Assembly (NCBI RefSeq): GCF_000812875.1
Contig: NZ_JSYK01000003.1
Span: forward strand, 1,054,001-1,118,000
DNA length: 64,000 bases
Direction of reading: 5' to 3'
From: Kaistella solincola
Lineage (GTDB): Bacteria; Bacteroidota; Bacteroidia; Flavobacteriales; Weeksellaceae
Positions within the stretch are counted from its first letter, which is position 1. Every line of letters begins with the position of its first letter. This document shows, in pieces, positions 17,215 through 25,407 of the stretch. The notes beneath the pieces are model-generated. The model was not told where the DNA came from. It ran no database searches and was given only the letters and a program-made list of their open reading frames with translations. Position numbers and translations under genes: made by a program.

Positions 17215-19419
17215 ATGGTTTACGATTTAGAACAGGAAAACAAAGAAATTCTGGCAAGGTACAGGGATTTGATTACCAATACGTACCGAAACTTAGATGA
17301 GGAGCAAAATAAACTCATCCGGAAAGCCTTTGATATTGCGTTGGATGCTCACAAAGATCAGCGCCGCAAAACCGGTGAACCTTATATTTATCACCCGATT
17401 GAAGTTGCTAAAATCGTAGCCAACGAAATTGGTTTGGGAGCAACTTCAATCGCTTGCGCACTCTTGCACGACGTTATAGAAGATTCCGATTACACCTACG
17501 AAGATTTACAGAAGATCTTCGGTAAAAAAATTGCGGATATCGTAAATGGTCTGACCAAAATTTCGGTCATGAACCACCAGAATATTTCCATCCAATCCGA
17601 AAATTACCGAAAGTTATTACTGACTTTATCTGAAGATTTCCGCGTGATTTTAATTAAAATCGCCGACCGGCTGCACAACATGCGTACGCTGGACAGCATG
17701 ACGCCCGAAAAACAGAAAAAAATTGCCTCGGAAACCGTTTATATTTATGCACCACTCGCACACCGTTTGGGACTTTATAATATTAAATCGGAGCTTGAAG
17801 ATTTATCGCTAAAGTTCAATAATCCAGAAGTTTACAATGAGATTTCGGAGCAGTTAAAATCTGCAAAAGAAAACCGCGAAAAATATATTGAAGAATTCCG
17901 GAAGGAAGTTTCTGTTCAGCTTGAAGATGAAGGTTTAAATGTTTCCATCAAAGGCCGCGCAAAAGCAATTTCATCGATTTACCGGAAAATGCTGAAACAG
18001 GGCGTAACTTTCGATGAGGTTTTCGATAATTATGCGATTCGGATTATTTATAGATCTGATGCTAAAAACGAGAAATTTCTCGCCTGGAAAATTTATTCCA
18101 TCGTAACAGATTTATACCACAGCAATCCGCACCGTATGCGAGACTGGATTTCACGGCCGCGTTCAACAGGCTATGAAAGTTTGCATTTAACAATTTTAGG
18201 CCCGGATAAAAGATGGATTGAAGTGCAGATCCGTTCCGAAAGAATGGACGATATCGCCGAAAAAGGCGTTGCAGCACATTATAAATATAAAGAAGGTTTT
18301 AACCAGAATCAGGACGAGAAAAATTTCGAAACTTGGGTGGCAGAAATCCGTGAAGTGCTGGAAAATCAGCAATCGCTTTCAACAACCGAATTGCTTGATG
18401 ATATTAAATTAAACCTTTATTCCAAAGAAGTTTTCGTCTTCACGCCGAAAGGTGAAATTAAAATTTTACCGATAAATTCTACCGCTTTAGACTTTGCTTT
18501 TTCTGTCCACTCCGATCTCGGGACTAAATGTCTGGGCGCAAAAGTAAACGGAAAACTCGTCCCAATTTCCTACATTTTAAAAAACGGCGATCAGGTGGAT
18601 ATTCTGTCTTCCCAAAACCAGAAACCGAAAGCAGACTGGCTGGAATTTGTGGTAACCTCGAAAGCAAAATCCAAGATAAAAGCCATTTTAAACTCGGAAA
18701 AAAACCATCTGTCAGAAGAAGGAAAAGAGATTTTGCAACGTAAAATGCGTCATGCGAAAATCCCCTTCAATGATGAAGAGATCAATAAAATGCAGAAGTT
18801 TTTCGGATTAAAATCTTCGCAGGAACTTTTTTTGAAATTCCAGAACGGTCAACTCGACATCAGCGATATTAAAAAATATACCGAAGGAAAAGGAATTTTC
18901 AGCAATATTTTGCAGCGTTTCCGCAAGTCACCGGAAAAAAATACCATTTACGAAGAGACGCCGGCGACCAATTTAGATATGATTGTTTTCGGGAAAGATG
19001 AGGAAAAAATGAACTACTCTTTCGCTAAATGTTGTACAGTTATTCCAGGAGATAAAATTTTCGGGTTCATCACGATTTCGGAAGGAATTAAAGTCCACAA
19101 CGACAATTGTCCCAACGCTGTAAACCTTCGTGCCCAGTACGATTACCGCGTTTTACCGGCGAAATGGGTAAATGAAGAAAGCTTCCGAAACCGAATTAAA
19201 ATCGAGATTGAAGGACTTGACAGGATGGGAATGATCAACGATATAACGGCTGTAATCAGTAATAATATGAACATGGACATGAAAAGCATGTCTATTGAAT
19301 CCAATAACGGAATTTTCCTCGGTAATATCAACCTGGAAGTGAAAAACCGCAGCCAGCTTGACGAAACCTTCAAGCAGCTAAAAAACATCAACGGCGTTTC
19401 GCGCATCAAACGACTTTAA
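17215..19419 (+). CDS. rel: Bifunctional (p)ppGpp synthetase/hydrolase
   Basis: 734 residues, full length. The order is an HD hydrolase domain (HPIEVAKIVANEIGLG, HDVIED with His85-Asp86), a synthetase domain (KGRAKAISSIYRKM, GYESLHLTI), a TGS domain (FTPKGEIKILPINSTALDFAF), a helical region, a Cys-containing CC domain (FAKCCTVIPGDKI) and a C-terminal ACT domain (EGLDRMGMINDITAVISNNM). It makes and degrades the alarmone (p)ppGpp in response to starvation. It is likely cotranscribed with nhaA, which starts 15 bp later. Confidence 0.96.
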   Translation: MVYDLEQENKEILARYRDLITNTYRNLDEEQNKLIRKAFDIALDAHKDQRRKTGEPYIYHPIEVAKIVANEIGLGATSIACALLHDVIEDSDYTYEDLQKIFGKKIADIVNGLTKISVMNHQNISIQSENYRKLLLTLSEDFRVILIKIADRLHNMRTLDSMTPEKQKKIASETVYIYAPLAHRLGLYNIKSELEDLSLKFNNPEVYNEISEQLKSAKENREKYIEEFRKEVSVQLEDEGLNVSIKGRAKAISSIYRKMLKQGVTFDEVFDNYAIRIIYRSDAKNEKFLAWKIYSIVTDLYHSNPHRMRDWISRPRSTGYESLHLTILGPDKRWIEVQIRSERMDDIAEKGVAAHYKYKEGFNQNQDEKNFETWVAEIREVLENQQSLSTTELLDDIKLNLYSKEVFVFTPKGEIKILPINSTALDFAFSVHSDLGTKCLGAKVNGKLVPISYILKNGDQVDILSSQNQKPKADWLEFVVTSKAKSKIKAILNSEKNHLSEEGKEILQRKMRHAKIPFNDEEINKMQKFFGLKSSQELFLKFQNGQLDISDIKKYTEGKGIFSNILQRFRKSPEKNTIYEETPATNLDMIVFGKDEEKMNYSFAKCCTVIPGDKIFGFITISEGIKVHNDNCPNAVNLRAQYDYRVLPAKWVNEESFRNRIKIEIEGLDRMGMINDITAVISNNMNMDMKSMSIESNNGIFLGNINLEVKNRSQLDETFKQLKNINGVSRIKRL

Positions 19420-19434
19420 TATTTAAATTTTTCC

Positions 19435-20616
19435 ATGCTCATCACCGATTATTTTAAAAAATTCCTCCACAGTTCACAATCTTCCGGTATTTTGCTGATT
19501 TTATGCGTTTTGATCTCGCTTTTCATCGCAAACTCTTCGATGGGCGAAGCTTTTCAAAACCTTTTAGATACCAAAATTGGCACTGAACTTTTTCATCTGA
19601 ATTACCCAGTCAGTATCTGGATTAATGACGGTTTAATGGCTGTTTTTTTCCTTTTGGTCGGTTTGGAAATTAAGCGTGAAATAGTTGAAGGCGAGCTTTC
19701 AAGTTTCAAATCTGCATCATTACCAATTGTTGCGGCGTTGGGCGGAATGGTAGTTCCGGCGCTGATTTACGTACTTTTTAACCAAGGAACAGATTATGCA
19801 AACGGTTGGGCAATTCCGATGGCAACAGACATTGCTTTTTCTCTTGCAATTATTTCGATGTTAGGAAAACGCGTGCCGCTTTCTTTAAAAATATTTCTTG
19901 CAGCACTGGCGATTGTAGATGATTTGGGCGCTATTTTAGTGATTGCGATTTTCTACACTGACCAGATTAACTGGATGTATTTAGGTCTCAGCGCGCTGAT
20001 GGTAGCAATTCTGGTGACTTTTAACTTGCTGAATAAAGTCAGACATTTTTGGTACGTAATACCAGGAATTTTTCTGTGGTATTTCATGCATAATTCCGGG
20101 ATCCACGCTACAATTGCCGGCGTCGTTCTGGCATTCACCATTCCCACAAATACCTCAGCGACGGTGAGTTCACCGCTCGAAGAAATGGAGCATAAACTGC
20201 ATCTGCCGGTAAACTTCCTCATCATGCCGATTTTCGCGCTTGCGAATACGAATATCATTTTTAAATCGGGCATGGTCGATGGGTTATTTTCGAATTTCGG
20301 TTACGGAATAATTTTTGGGCTCTTTTTTGGCAAAATTATCGGAATTAACTTGTTCTCTTGGATTTTTATTAAACTAAAAATCAGCACCTTACCGGACCAA
20401 AGTTCCTGGTCGCAAATGTTGGGCGCAGGACTATTGGCCGGAATTGGTTTCACCATGTCTATTTTTATTTCGCTTTTATCTTTTAAAGGACATCCGGAAA
20501 TTCAGGATGAAGCGAAATTCGCCATTTTGGTCGCCTCGGTTTTATCCGGATTTGCCGGTTTTTCGCTGCTGAAATATATTGGTAAGAAGAGAGAAGCGCG
20601 GGCTGAGGCAGAATAA
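19435..20616 (+). CDS. nhaA: Na+/H+ antiporter NhaA
   Basis: 393 residues with about 12 membrane helices. The ion-binding aspartates are present in LAIVDDLGAI (Asp162-Asp163). Family marks include GLEIKREIVEGELSS, PMATDIAFSLAI and GIGFTMSIFISLLSF. It exchanges cytoplasmic Na+ for protons at the inner membrane. Its stop codon abuts the stop of the convergent YihY gene with no base between them. Confidence 0.96.
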   Translation: MLITDYFKKFLHSSQSSGILLILCVLISLFIANSSMGEAFQNLLDTKIGTELFHLNYPVSIWINDGLMAVFFLLVGLEIKREIVEGELSSFKSASLPIVAALGGMVVPALIYVLFNQGTDYANGWAIPMATDIAFSLAIISMLGKRVPLSLKIFLAALAIVDDLGAILVIAIFYTDQINWMYLGLSALMVAILVTFNLLNKVRHFWYVIPGIFLWYFMHNSGIHATIAGVVLAFTIPTNTSATVSSPLEEMEHKLHLPVNFLIMPIFALANTNIIFKSGMVDGLFSNFGYGIIFGLFFGKIIGINLFSWIFIKLKISTLPDQSSWSQMLGAGLLAGIGFTMSIFISLLSFKGHPEIQDEAKFAILVASVLSGFAGFSLLKYIGKKREARAEAE

Positions 20617-21615
20617 TTACTGAACAGTGATGTGGTGATGATCTTCCAGATCGTCATTAATTTCCATTTGCTCTTTGGTGATTTGCAGGCTGTTTGTGTA
20701 GATTTCATCCGCAATCATTTTTTCTACCCGAACTTTTTTAATAGCAATGTTCAGCTCATTTCCGAGCAGAATTAAAATAATGTTGATATTCACCCAGATC
20801 ATTACCAGAATAATGGTCCCGATGGAACCGTAAAGCACGTTGTACCGCGCAAAATTCCGCACATAAATGGCAAAAAAATAGGTTACAACTACAAATAAAA
20901 TCGTGGTTAAAATAGCGCCCGGAATTGCCTGCTTAAATGAAGTAATTTTCAGGCAGCCAACCCAGTAAAACAAGCCAAGTAGGATAAAGTAAAATACCGG
21001 AAACGAGATAAATCCGATGATCCTCGACATGTTATCCACTAGCCAGGAAATATTGATTTCCGGTGTGAAAAGTTTCAGCACCACCTCGCTATAATACACG
21101 CCAAGCAGCGAAATCACGATTAACAGGATAAAAGCGATCGTAATCCCAAACGCGACCAGATATTCTTTCACCACCCCGCGCTGCAAATTGGTGTGAATAT
21201 TAAAACCATTTATCAGCGAGTGCGTGCCATTTACCGCGAAAACCATCGCGAAAATAATGGTCAGATTGCTTATGTTTTTAATGTTTGGAAGGATAAAATT
21301 CTGGATATAACCCGTGACATCTTTCTGGATGTGCGCCGGTAAAATATTGTTCATCAGAACCTCGAAAATGTAAAACTGAAGTTTGTCATAATGCGGCAAA
21401 TACGGCAGCATGGACAGCAAAAAAAGAATAAACGGAAAAAGACTCAGGAAAAAACTCCAGGAAATGCTCGCGGCGCTGCGGCCAATCTGCATTTTAAAAA
21501 CGCCCTCACCATAAATTTCGAACATTTTAAGCAGAGAAATCCCTAAAAATGGAATATGAATCTCATCCAGAAAGTCCCGTATTTTAATGATGAATCTAGG
21601 AGTTTTAATACCCAT
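20617..21615 (-). CDS. YihY/BrkB family membrane protein
   Basis: About 332 residues from ATG 21615 (MGIKTPRFIIKIRDFL); a start at 21636 would add 7. Six or so membrane segments, with the family block MQIGRSAASISWSFFLSLFPFILFLLSMLP, then GTHSLINGFN, SFKQAIPGAILTT and RNVLYGSIGTIILVMIWVNI-like YNVLYGSIGTIILVMIW. Members were once misannotated as RNase BN. The transport or envelope function is not settled. The C-terminus ends with a His-rich tail (DDLEDHHHITVQ). Confidence 0.9.
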   Translation of the reverse strand: MGIKTPRFIIKIRDFLDEIHIPFLGISLLKMFEIYGEGVFKMQIGRSAASISWSFFLSLFPFILFLLSMLPYLPHYDKLQFYIFEVLMNNILPAHIQKDVTGYIQNFILPNIKNISNLTIIFAMVFAVNGTHSLINGFNIHTNLQRGVVKEYLVAFGITIAFILLIVISLLGVYYSEVVLKLFTPEINISWLVDNMSRIIGFISFPVFYFILLGLFYWVGCLKITSFKQAIPGAILTTILFVVVTYFFAIYVRNFARYNVLYGSIGTIILVMIWVNINIILILLGNELNIAIKKVRVEKMIADEIYTNSLQITKEQMEINDDLEDHHHITVQ

Positions 21616-21620
21616 TAATT

Positions 21621-21628
21621 TATATTTG
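21621..21628 (+). promoter_or_regulatory. -7 element upstream of rlmH
   Basis: TATATTTG, exact consensus, 17 bp before the rlmH ATG. No TTG at the usual distance. Confidence 0.55.
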
Positions 21629-21645
21629 CAAAACAAAGATATGAA

Positions 21646-22119
21646 ATGCGAATTAATTTAGTGTGCATGGGCAAAACGGCGGATAAGGAAATCGGCGTGC
21701 TGCTGAAATATTACGAAAACCGGCTGCCCAAATACTGGAACTTCGAATTGGTGGAAATCAGCGATGTTAAAAATGCCAAAAACCTCACACCCGAACTTCT
21801 GAAAAAAGAAGAAGCAAAATTATTTCTGAATTTCATTGAAAACTCCGACTATGTTGTAATTCTGGACGAAAAAGGTTCGCAATGGACCAGCCGCCAGTTC
21901 GCCGGAAAAATAGACCAGTGGATGTCTGCCAGCATTAAGAAAGTCGTTTTCATTGTTGGCGGCGCTTATGGCTTTTCCGATGAAATTTATTCCCGCGCGA
22001 ACGAAAAAATTTCACTTTCGAAAATGACTTTTACCCACCAAATGATCCGGCTTTTTTTCCTCGAACAAATTTACCGCGCCGACCAGATTCTTCAGGGAAA
22101 ACCGTATCATAACGATTAG
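21646..22119 (+). CDS. rlmH: 23S rRNA pseudouridine-1915 N3-methyltransferase
   Basis: 157 residues, a SPOUT-fold methyltransferase. The trefoil-knot and SAM-site sequence is VFIVGGAYGFSDEIYSRANEKISLS, and the C-terminus FTHQMIRLFFLEQIYRADQILQGKPYHND is the RlmH signature. It methylates pseudouridine 1915 of helix 69 in 23S rRNA. Short 5' spacing to the -7 element indicates a small leader. Confidence 0.97.
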   Translation: MRINLVCMGKTADKEIGVLLKYYENRLPKYWNFELVEISDVKNAKNLTPELLKKEEAKLFLNFIENSDYVVILDEKGSQWTSRQFAGKIDQWMSASIKKVVFIVGGAYGFSDEIYSRANEKISLSKMTFTHQMIRLFFLEQIYRADQILQGKPYHND

Positions 22120-22149
22120 CGCAAAATTTTCAATTCAAATTTCTCTTTC

Positions 22150-22179
22150 AAAAATTTCCCGCTAAAAGCACCAATTTTT
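22150..22179. repeat. Hairpin-family repeat, GCTAAAA orientation
   Basis: AAAAATTTCCCGCTAAAAGC core followed by ACCAATTTTT. It sits 30 bp after rlmH and can serve as a weak terminator. Confidence 0.5.
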
Positions 22180-22261
22180 CCAAATTACCAACTTCCACCT
22201 AAATCCTTATTTAATAATGGTTTATGGTACATTTTTTTCTGTATAGCGAAAAAAATAAATT

Positions 22262-23929
22262 ATGGCTCTGGAAAATCTCGATAATTACGCTAAATTTTTC
22301 GCTTTTATTTTAAAATATTACAACAGCGATGTTGTAAAATCCACCACAGAAACCGCTTTAGGAGAATCTGATCCGACAGAAAAATCGCAGGATTTTTCCC
22401 AAAAACCGGAAGAATTGGTGGAAGATCTGAAAAAAATGGGCCCAACTTTCGTAAAACTGGGCCAGCTCCTTTCAACAAGACCGGATTTGCTGCCCGACAA
22501 TTATCTCGAAGCGCTCGCTGATTTGCAGGACGACGTGGAAACCATTTCCTATGAGGAAGTTGCAAAGATTTTCGAGGAAGAAATTGGTGTAAGCATCAGC
22601 AAGGCTTTTGTGGATTTCAATCCAGAGCCGCTTGCAAGCGCTTCCATTGGTCAGGTTCACCGCGCGACGCTGCATTCCGGACGCGAAGTTGCAGTGAAAA
22701 TTCAGCGGCCAGGCGTTCGGAAGAACTTTATTTCAGATCTTGAAACTTTGCAAAAAATGGCCGATTTAGCCGTTAATTATTCTAAAGGTGCCCGGAAATA
22801 TGCGCTGGATAATGTAGTTGAAGAGTTGCGCTTTATATTGTTAAATGAACTTGATTATAATAAAGAAGCACAAAATCTTTTAACCTTAAGAGAAAATCTG
22901 AAGAAATTCAAAAACCTGCTGATTCCCGCGCCAGTGAAAGAATATTCCTCGTCAAAAGTACTGACGATGGATTACATCGAAGGTAAAAAAATTACCTCGC
23001 TTGGAAATCTGAAAAAAGTTGAAACCGATTTTACTCCGATTATCGATGATTTGGTGGAAGCATATTTACAGCAAATTGTGGTTGATGGTTTTGCGCACGC
23101 CGATCCGCATCCCGGAAATATTCACCTCACGCCAGACAATAAAGTAATTTTGATGGATTTGGGCATGGTGGCGAAATTCAGCCCGCAAATGATGGAAAAA
23201 ATCATGATGCTGATGGTGAGTATCAGCAAAAAAGACGGCGACGCCATGGCTGATGCGCTGCTGGAAATGAGCGATTTCGATTATGACAAAACCAAGATTG
23301 CGAGCTTCCGTAAAAACATCAACCGACTGGTTTTAGAAAGCACAAGCACCGCCGCCGAAGATATGGAAACCGGAAGAATCGTTCTGCAAATGAACCGAAT
23401 TGCTGCAAACGACGAAATAAAAATCGCCGTTGAGCTGAATATTTTAGGCAAAATCTTGCTTAATCTCGACCAGATCATTGCCGTACTTACACCGAAATAC
23501 GACCTGCAGCAAGCGATTCGCCGTTTTATGGAAAAAATGGTGAATAAGCGGATGAAAAACGAGCTGAAACCAGAAAACCTTTATGGCTTTCTTCTCGACA
23601 ATAAAAAACTGGTAGAAAATTTACCGAGCCGTTTAAACAAAATTACCGAAAATCTCGCCAATAATCAGTTTGAACTTAAAATCCAGGCGCTGGATGAAAA
23701 ACGCCTCACCGACGGTTTTCAGAAAATCGCAAACCGAATTACGGTCGGCTTAATTATCGCCGCCATGATTATCGGCGCTGCACTATTAATGAGGATTCCA
23801 TCGGCTTTCACCATTTTGGGTTACGGCGTTCTGCCGTTTATTTTCTTCTTAATCGCCATCAGTCTCGGACTTTTTCTGGTGTACAATATTATGTTTAAGG
23901 ACGAAAGTTTTAAAGAACAGAAAAAATAA
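22262..23929 (+). CDS. UbiB/AarF (ABC1) family protein kinase-like ATPase
   Basis: 555 residues. The KxGQ motif reads FVKLGQLLSTRPDLLP, the ATP-binding Lys lies in REVAVKIQRPGVR, and the catalytic-loop stretch reads HADPHPGNIHL followed by MDLGMVAKF. Two C-terminal membrane segments (about 500-545) anchor it. Homologues act in ubiquinone or menaquinone biosynthesis or lipid homeostasis rather than protein phosphorylation. No quinone genes are near, so the pathway is inferred from the family only. Confidence 0.92.
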   Translation: MALENLDNYAKFFAFILKYYNSDVVKSTTETALGESDPTEKSQDFSQKPEELVEDLKKMGPTFVKLGQLLSTRPDLLPDNYLEALADLQDDVETISYEEVAKIFEEEIGVSISKAFVDFNPEPLASASIGQVHRATLHSGREVAVKIQRPGVRKNFISDLETLQKMADLAVNYSKGARKYALDNVVEELRFILLNELDYNKEAQNLLTLRENLKKFKNLLIPAPVKEYSSSKVLTMDYIEGKKITSLGNLKKVETDFTPIIDDLVEAYLQQIVVDGFAHADPHPGNIHLTPDNKVILMDLGMVAKFSPQMMEKIMMLMVSISKKDGDAMADALLEMSDFDYDKTKIASFRKNINRLVLESTSTAAEDMETGRIVLQMNRIAANDEIKIAVELNILGKILLNLDQIIAVLTPKYDLQQAIRRFMEKMVNKRMKNELKPENLYGFLLDNKKLVENLPSRLNKITENLANNQFELKIQALDEKRLTDGFQKIANRITVGLIIAAMIIGAALLMRIPSAFTILGYGVLPFIFFLIAISLGLFLVYNIMFKDESFKEQKK

Positions 23930-24002
23930 GCTGCTTTAACGGCAAATTTTTTCGTTTTAAAAAGTTATTCTTTCGGATAACTTTTTTCTTTATTTAAATC
24001 CT

Positions 24003-24010
24003 TATTTTTG
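24003..24010 (+). promoter_or_regulatory. -7 element immediately upstream of HipA_2 gene
   Basis: TATTTTTG is followed by four bases and then ATG at 24015. The transcription start would fall at or next to the start codon, so the mRNA may be leaderless. Confidence 0.5.
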
Positions 24011-24014
24011 CACT

Positions 24015-24794
24015 ATGCCAGATTTAAACCTTCGGACCGTTACGGTGATGCGGTATATTTTGCCTTTGCGTGAAGGCGGTTCCCTGCCGGCTTTAGCGGA
24101 AGCGGATGACGATTTTAAATATGTTTTAAAGTTTCGCGGCGCGGGCCATGGCGTGAAAATGCTTATTTCTGAACTTTTGGGCGGAAAAATTGCGCAGGTT
24201 TTAGGTTTGCCTTTGCCGGAGCTGGTTTTCGCGAATCTGGATGTTGATTTTGGCCGAACCGAAGCTGATGAAGAAATTCAGGATCTGCTGAAATTTTCCG
24301 AAGGTCTCAATTTGGGACTGCATTTTCTTTCCGGCGCAATTGCTTACGATCCGTCAGTGAAAATTGATGAGTTTTTAGCCTCAAAAATTGTTTGGCTGGA
24401 TGCCTTTATCACTAATATCGACCGCACTTTTAAGAATACCAATTTGCTGATGTGGCACAAAGAACTTTGGGTGATAGACAATGGCGCGTCGCTGTATTTC
24501 CACCACTCCTGGATGAATTTTGAAAAACATGCGCTGAGCCCGTTTCCGTATATTAAAGATCATGTTTTGCTTTCGCAAGCCACGAAACTTGATGAAGCGG
24601 ATGAATTTGCAAATTCGGTTTTAAGTGATGAAATTTTAAAGGAAATCGTAGAGCTCATTCCGTTGGAATGGCTGGATTGGGCGGACACCGACGATTCACC
24701 GGAACAGATAAAAGAAGTGTATTACAATTTTCTGAAAACGCGCCGCGACCACTCGGTAAACTTTTTAAACGAAGCCAAAAATGCAAGAGGTTAA
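24015..24794 (+). CDS. HipA_2 family kinase-like protein
   Basis: 259 residues. I recognise the family by LREGGSLPALAEADDDFKYVLKFRG at the N-terminus (the ADDD..YVLKF block holds the nucleotide-binding Lys), GKIAQVLGLPLPELVFANLD, and the kinase-like loop ITNIDRTFKNTNLL with Asp and Asn, then VIDNGASLYFHHSW. It resembles the catalytic half of HipA, without the N-terminal HipA domain. Substrate unknown. It overlaps the DUF3037 gene by 14 bp, a pairing I know to be conserved across phyla. Confidence 0.85.
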   Translation: MPDLNLRTVTVMRYILPLREGGSLPALAEADDDFKYVLKFRGAGHGVKMLISELLGGKIAQVLGLPLPELVFANLDVDFGRTEADEEIQDLLKFSEGLNLGLHFLSGAIAYDPSVKIDEFLASKIVWLDAFITNIDRTFKNTNLLMWHKELWVIDNGASLYFHHSWMNFEKHALSPFPYIKDHVLLSQATKLDEADEFANSVLSDEILKEIVELIPLEWLDWADTDDSPEQIKEVYYNFLKTRRDHSVNFLNEAKNARG

Positions 24795-25164
24795 AATCTA
24801 CGAATACGCGGTAATACGGCTTGTACCAAAGGTTGAAAGGGAAGAATTTTTCAACATCGGGCTCATTATGTTTTCGAAAAAAGAAAAATATATCCGTTTT
24901 GAATTTCATTTGTGTCCCGATAAATTCCGGTTAATGCATTCAAAGTTAGATTATGACGATGTGCAGAAAAATCTCGAAAATTTTCAGCATGTTGCCAACG
25001 GTGATAAAGCCGGCGGCGAAATAGCAACTTTCGATATTCCGGAAAGATTTCGCTGGCTGACAGCGGTTCGAAGTTCTGTTATCCAGACTTCGCGGCCACA
25101 CCCTGGAAAAACTTTGGATTTAAATGCAACTTTCAACAGGCTGTTCGAAGAATTGGTAAAATAG
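24781..25164 (+). CDS. DUF3037 protein, partner of HipA_2
   Basis: 127 residues, beginning MQEVKIYEYAVIRLVPKVEREEFFNIGLIMFSKK, the diagnostic DUF3037 opening. The C-terminal part contains ERFRWLTAVRSSVIQTSRPHPG. It is translated from within the end of the HipA_2 gene, so the two are coupled. The last 14 bases, including the TAG stop, are duplicated 110 bp downstream as part of a tandem repeat. Function unknown; the conserved pairing suggests a complex or an inhibitor-like role, by inference. Confidence 0.88.
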   Translation: MQEVKIYEYAVIRLVPKVEREEFFNIGLIMFSKKEKYIRFEFHLCPDKFRLMHSKLDYDDVQKNLENFQHVANGDKAGGEIATFDIPERFRWLTAVRSSVIQTSRPHPGKTLDLNATFNRLFEELVK

Positions 25165-25370
25165 AAAAATCCGGTCTTTTAGCACCGAATTTTTATTGTT
25201 GATTTTGATTTGCTAAAGTTTAATGCAGAAAAAAACTGCCATTTATAGCGGAATTTTTCAAATTGGTAAAACATAAAAATCTGGTCTTCTAGCACGGAAT
25301 TTTTATTATTGATTTTGATTTGCTAAAGTTTAATTCAGAAAAAAACTGCCAACTAAAGCGGAATTTTTTT
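25151..25370. repeat. Two-copy 110-bp tandem repeat that includes the end of the DUF3037 gene
   Basis: Units at 25151-25260 and 25261-25370 align over exactly 110 bp with about 90 % identity by eye. Unit 1 starts inside the gene (AATTGGTAAAATAG, containing the stop) and unit 2 has AATTGGTAAAACAT. Each unit carries two terminator-like hairpins, one with a TTTTAGC-type loop. A fifth related hairpin follows at about 25385-25417 near the pcrA stop. Confidence 0.92.
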
Positions 25371-25407
25371 AAGAATTTTAAAACGAAAAAATTTGCTCTT
25401 AAAAGCA

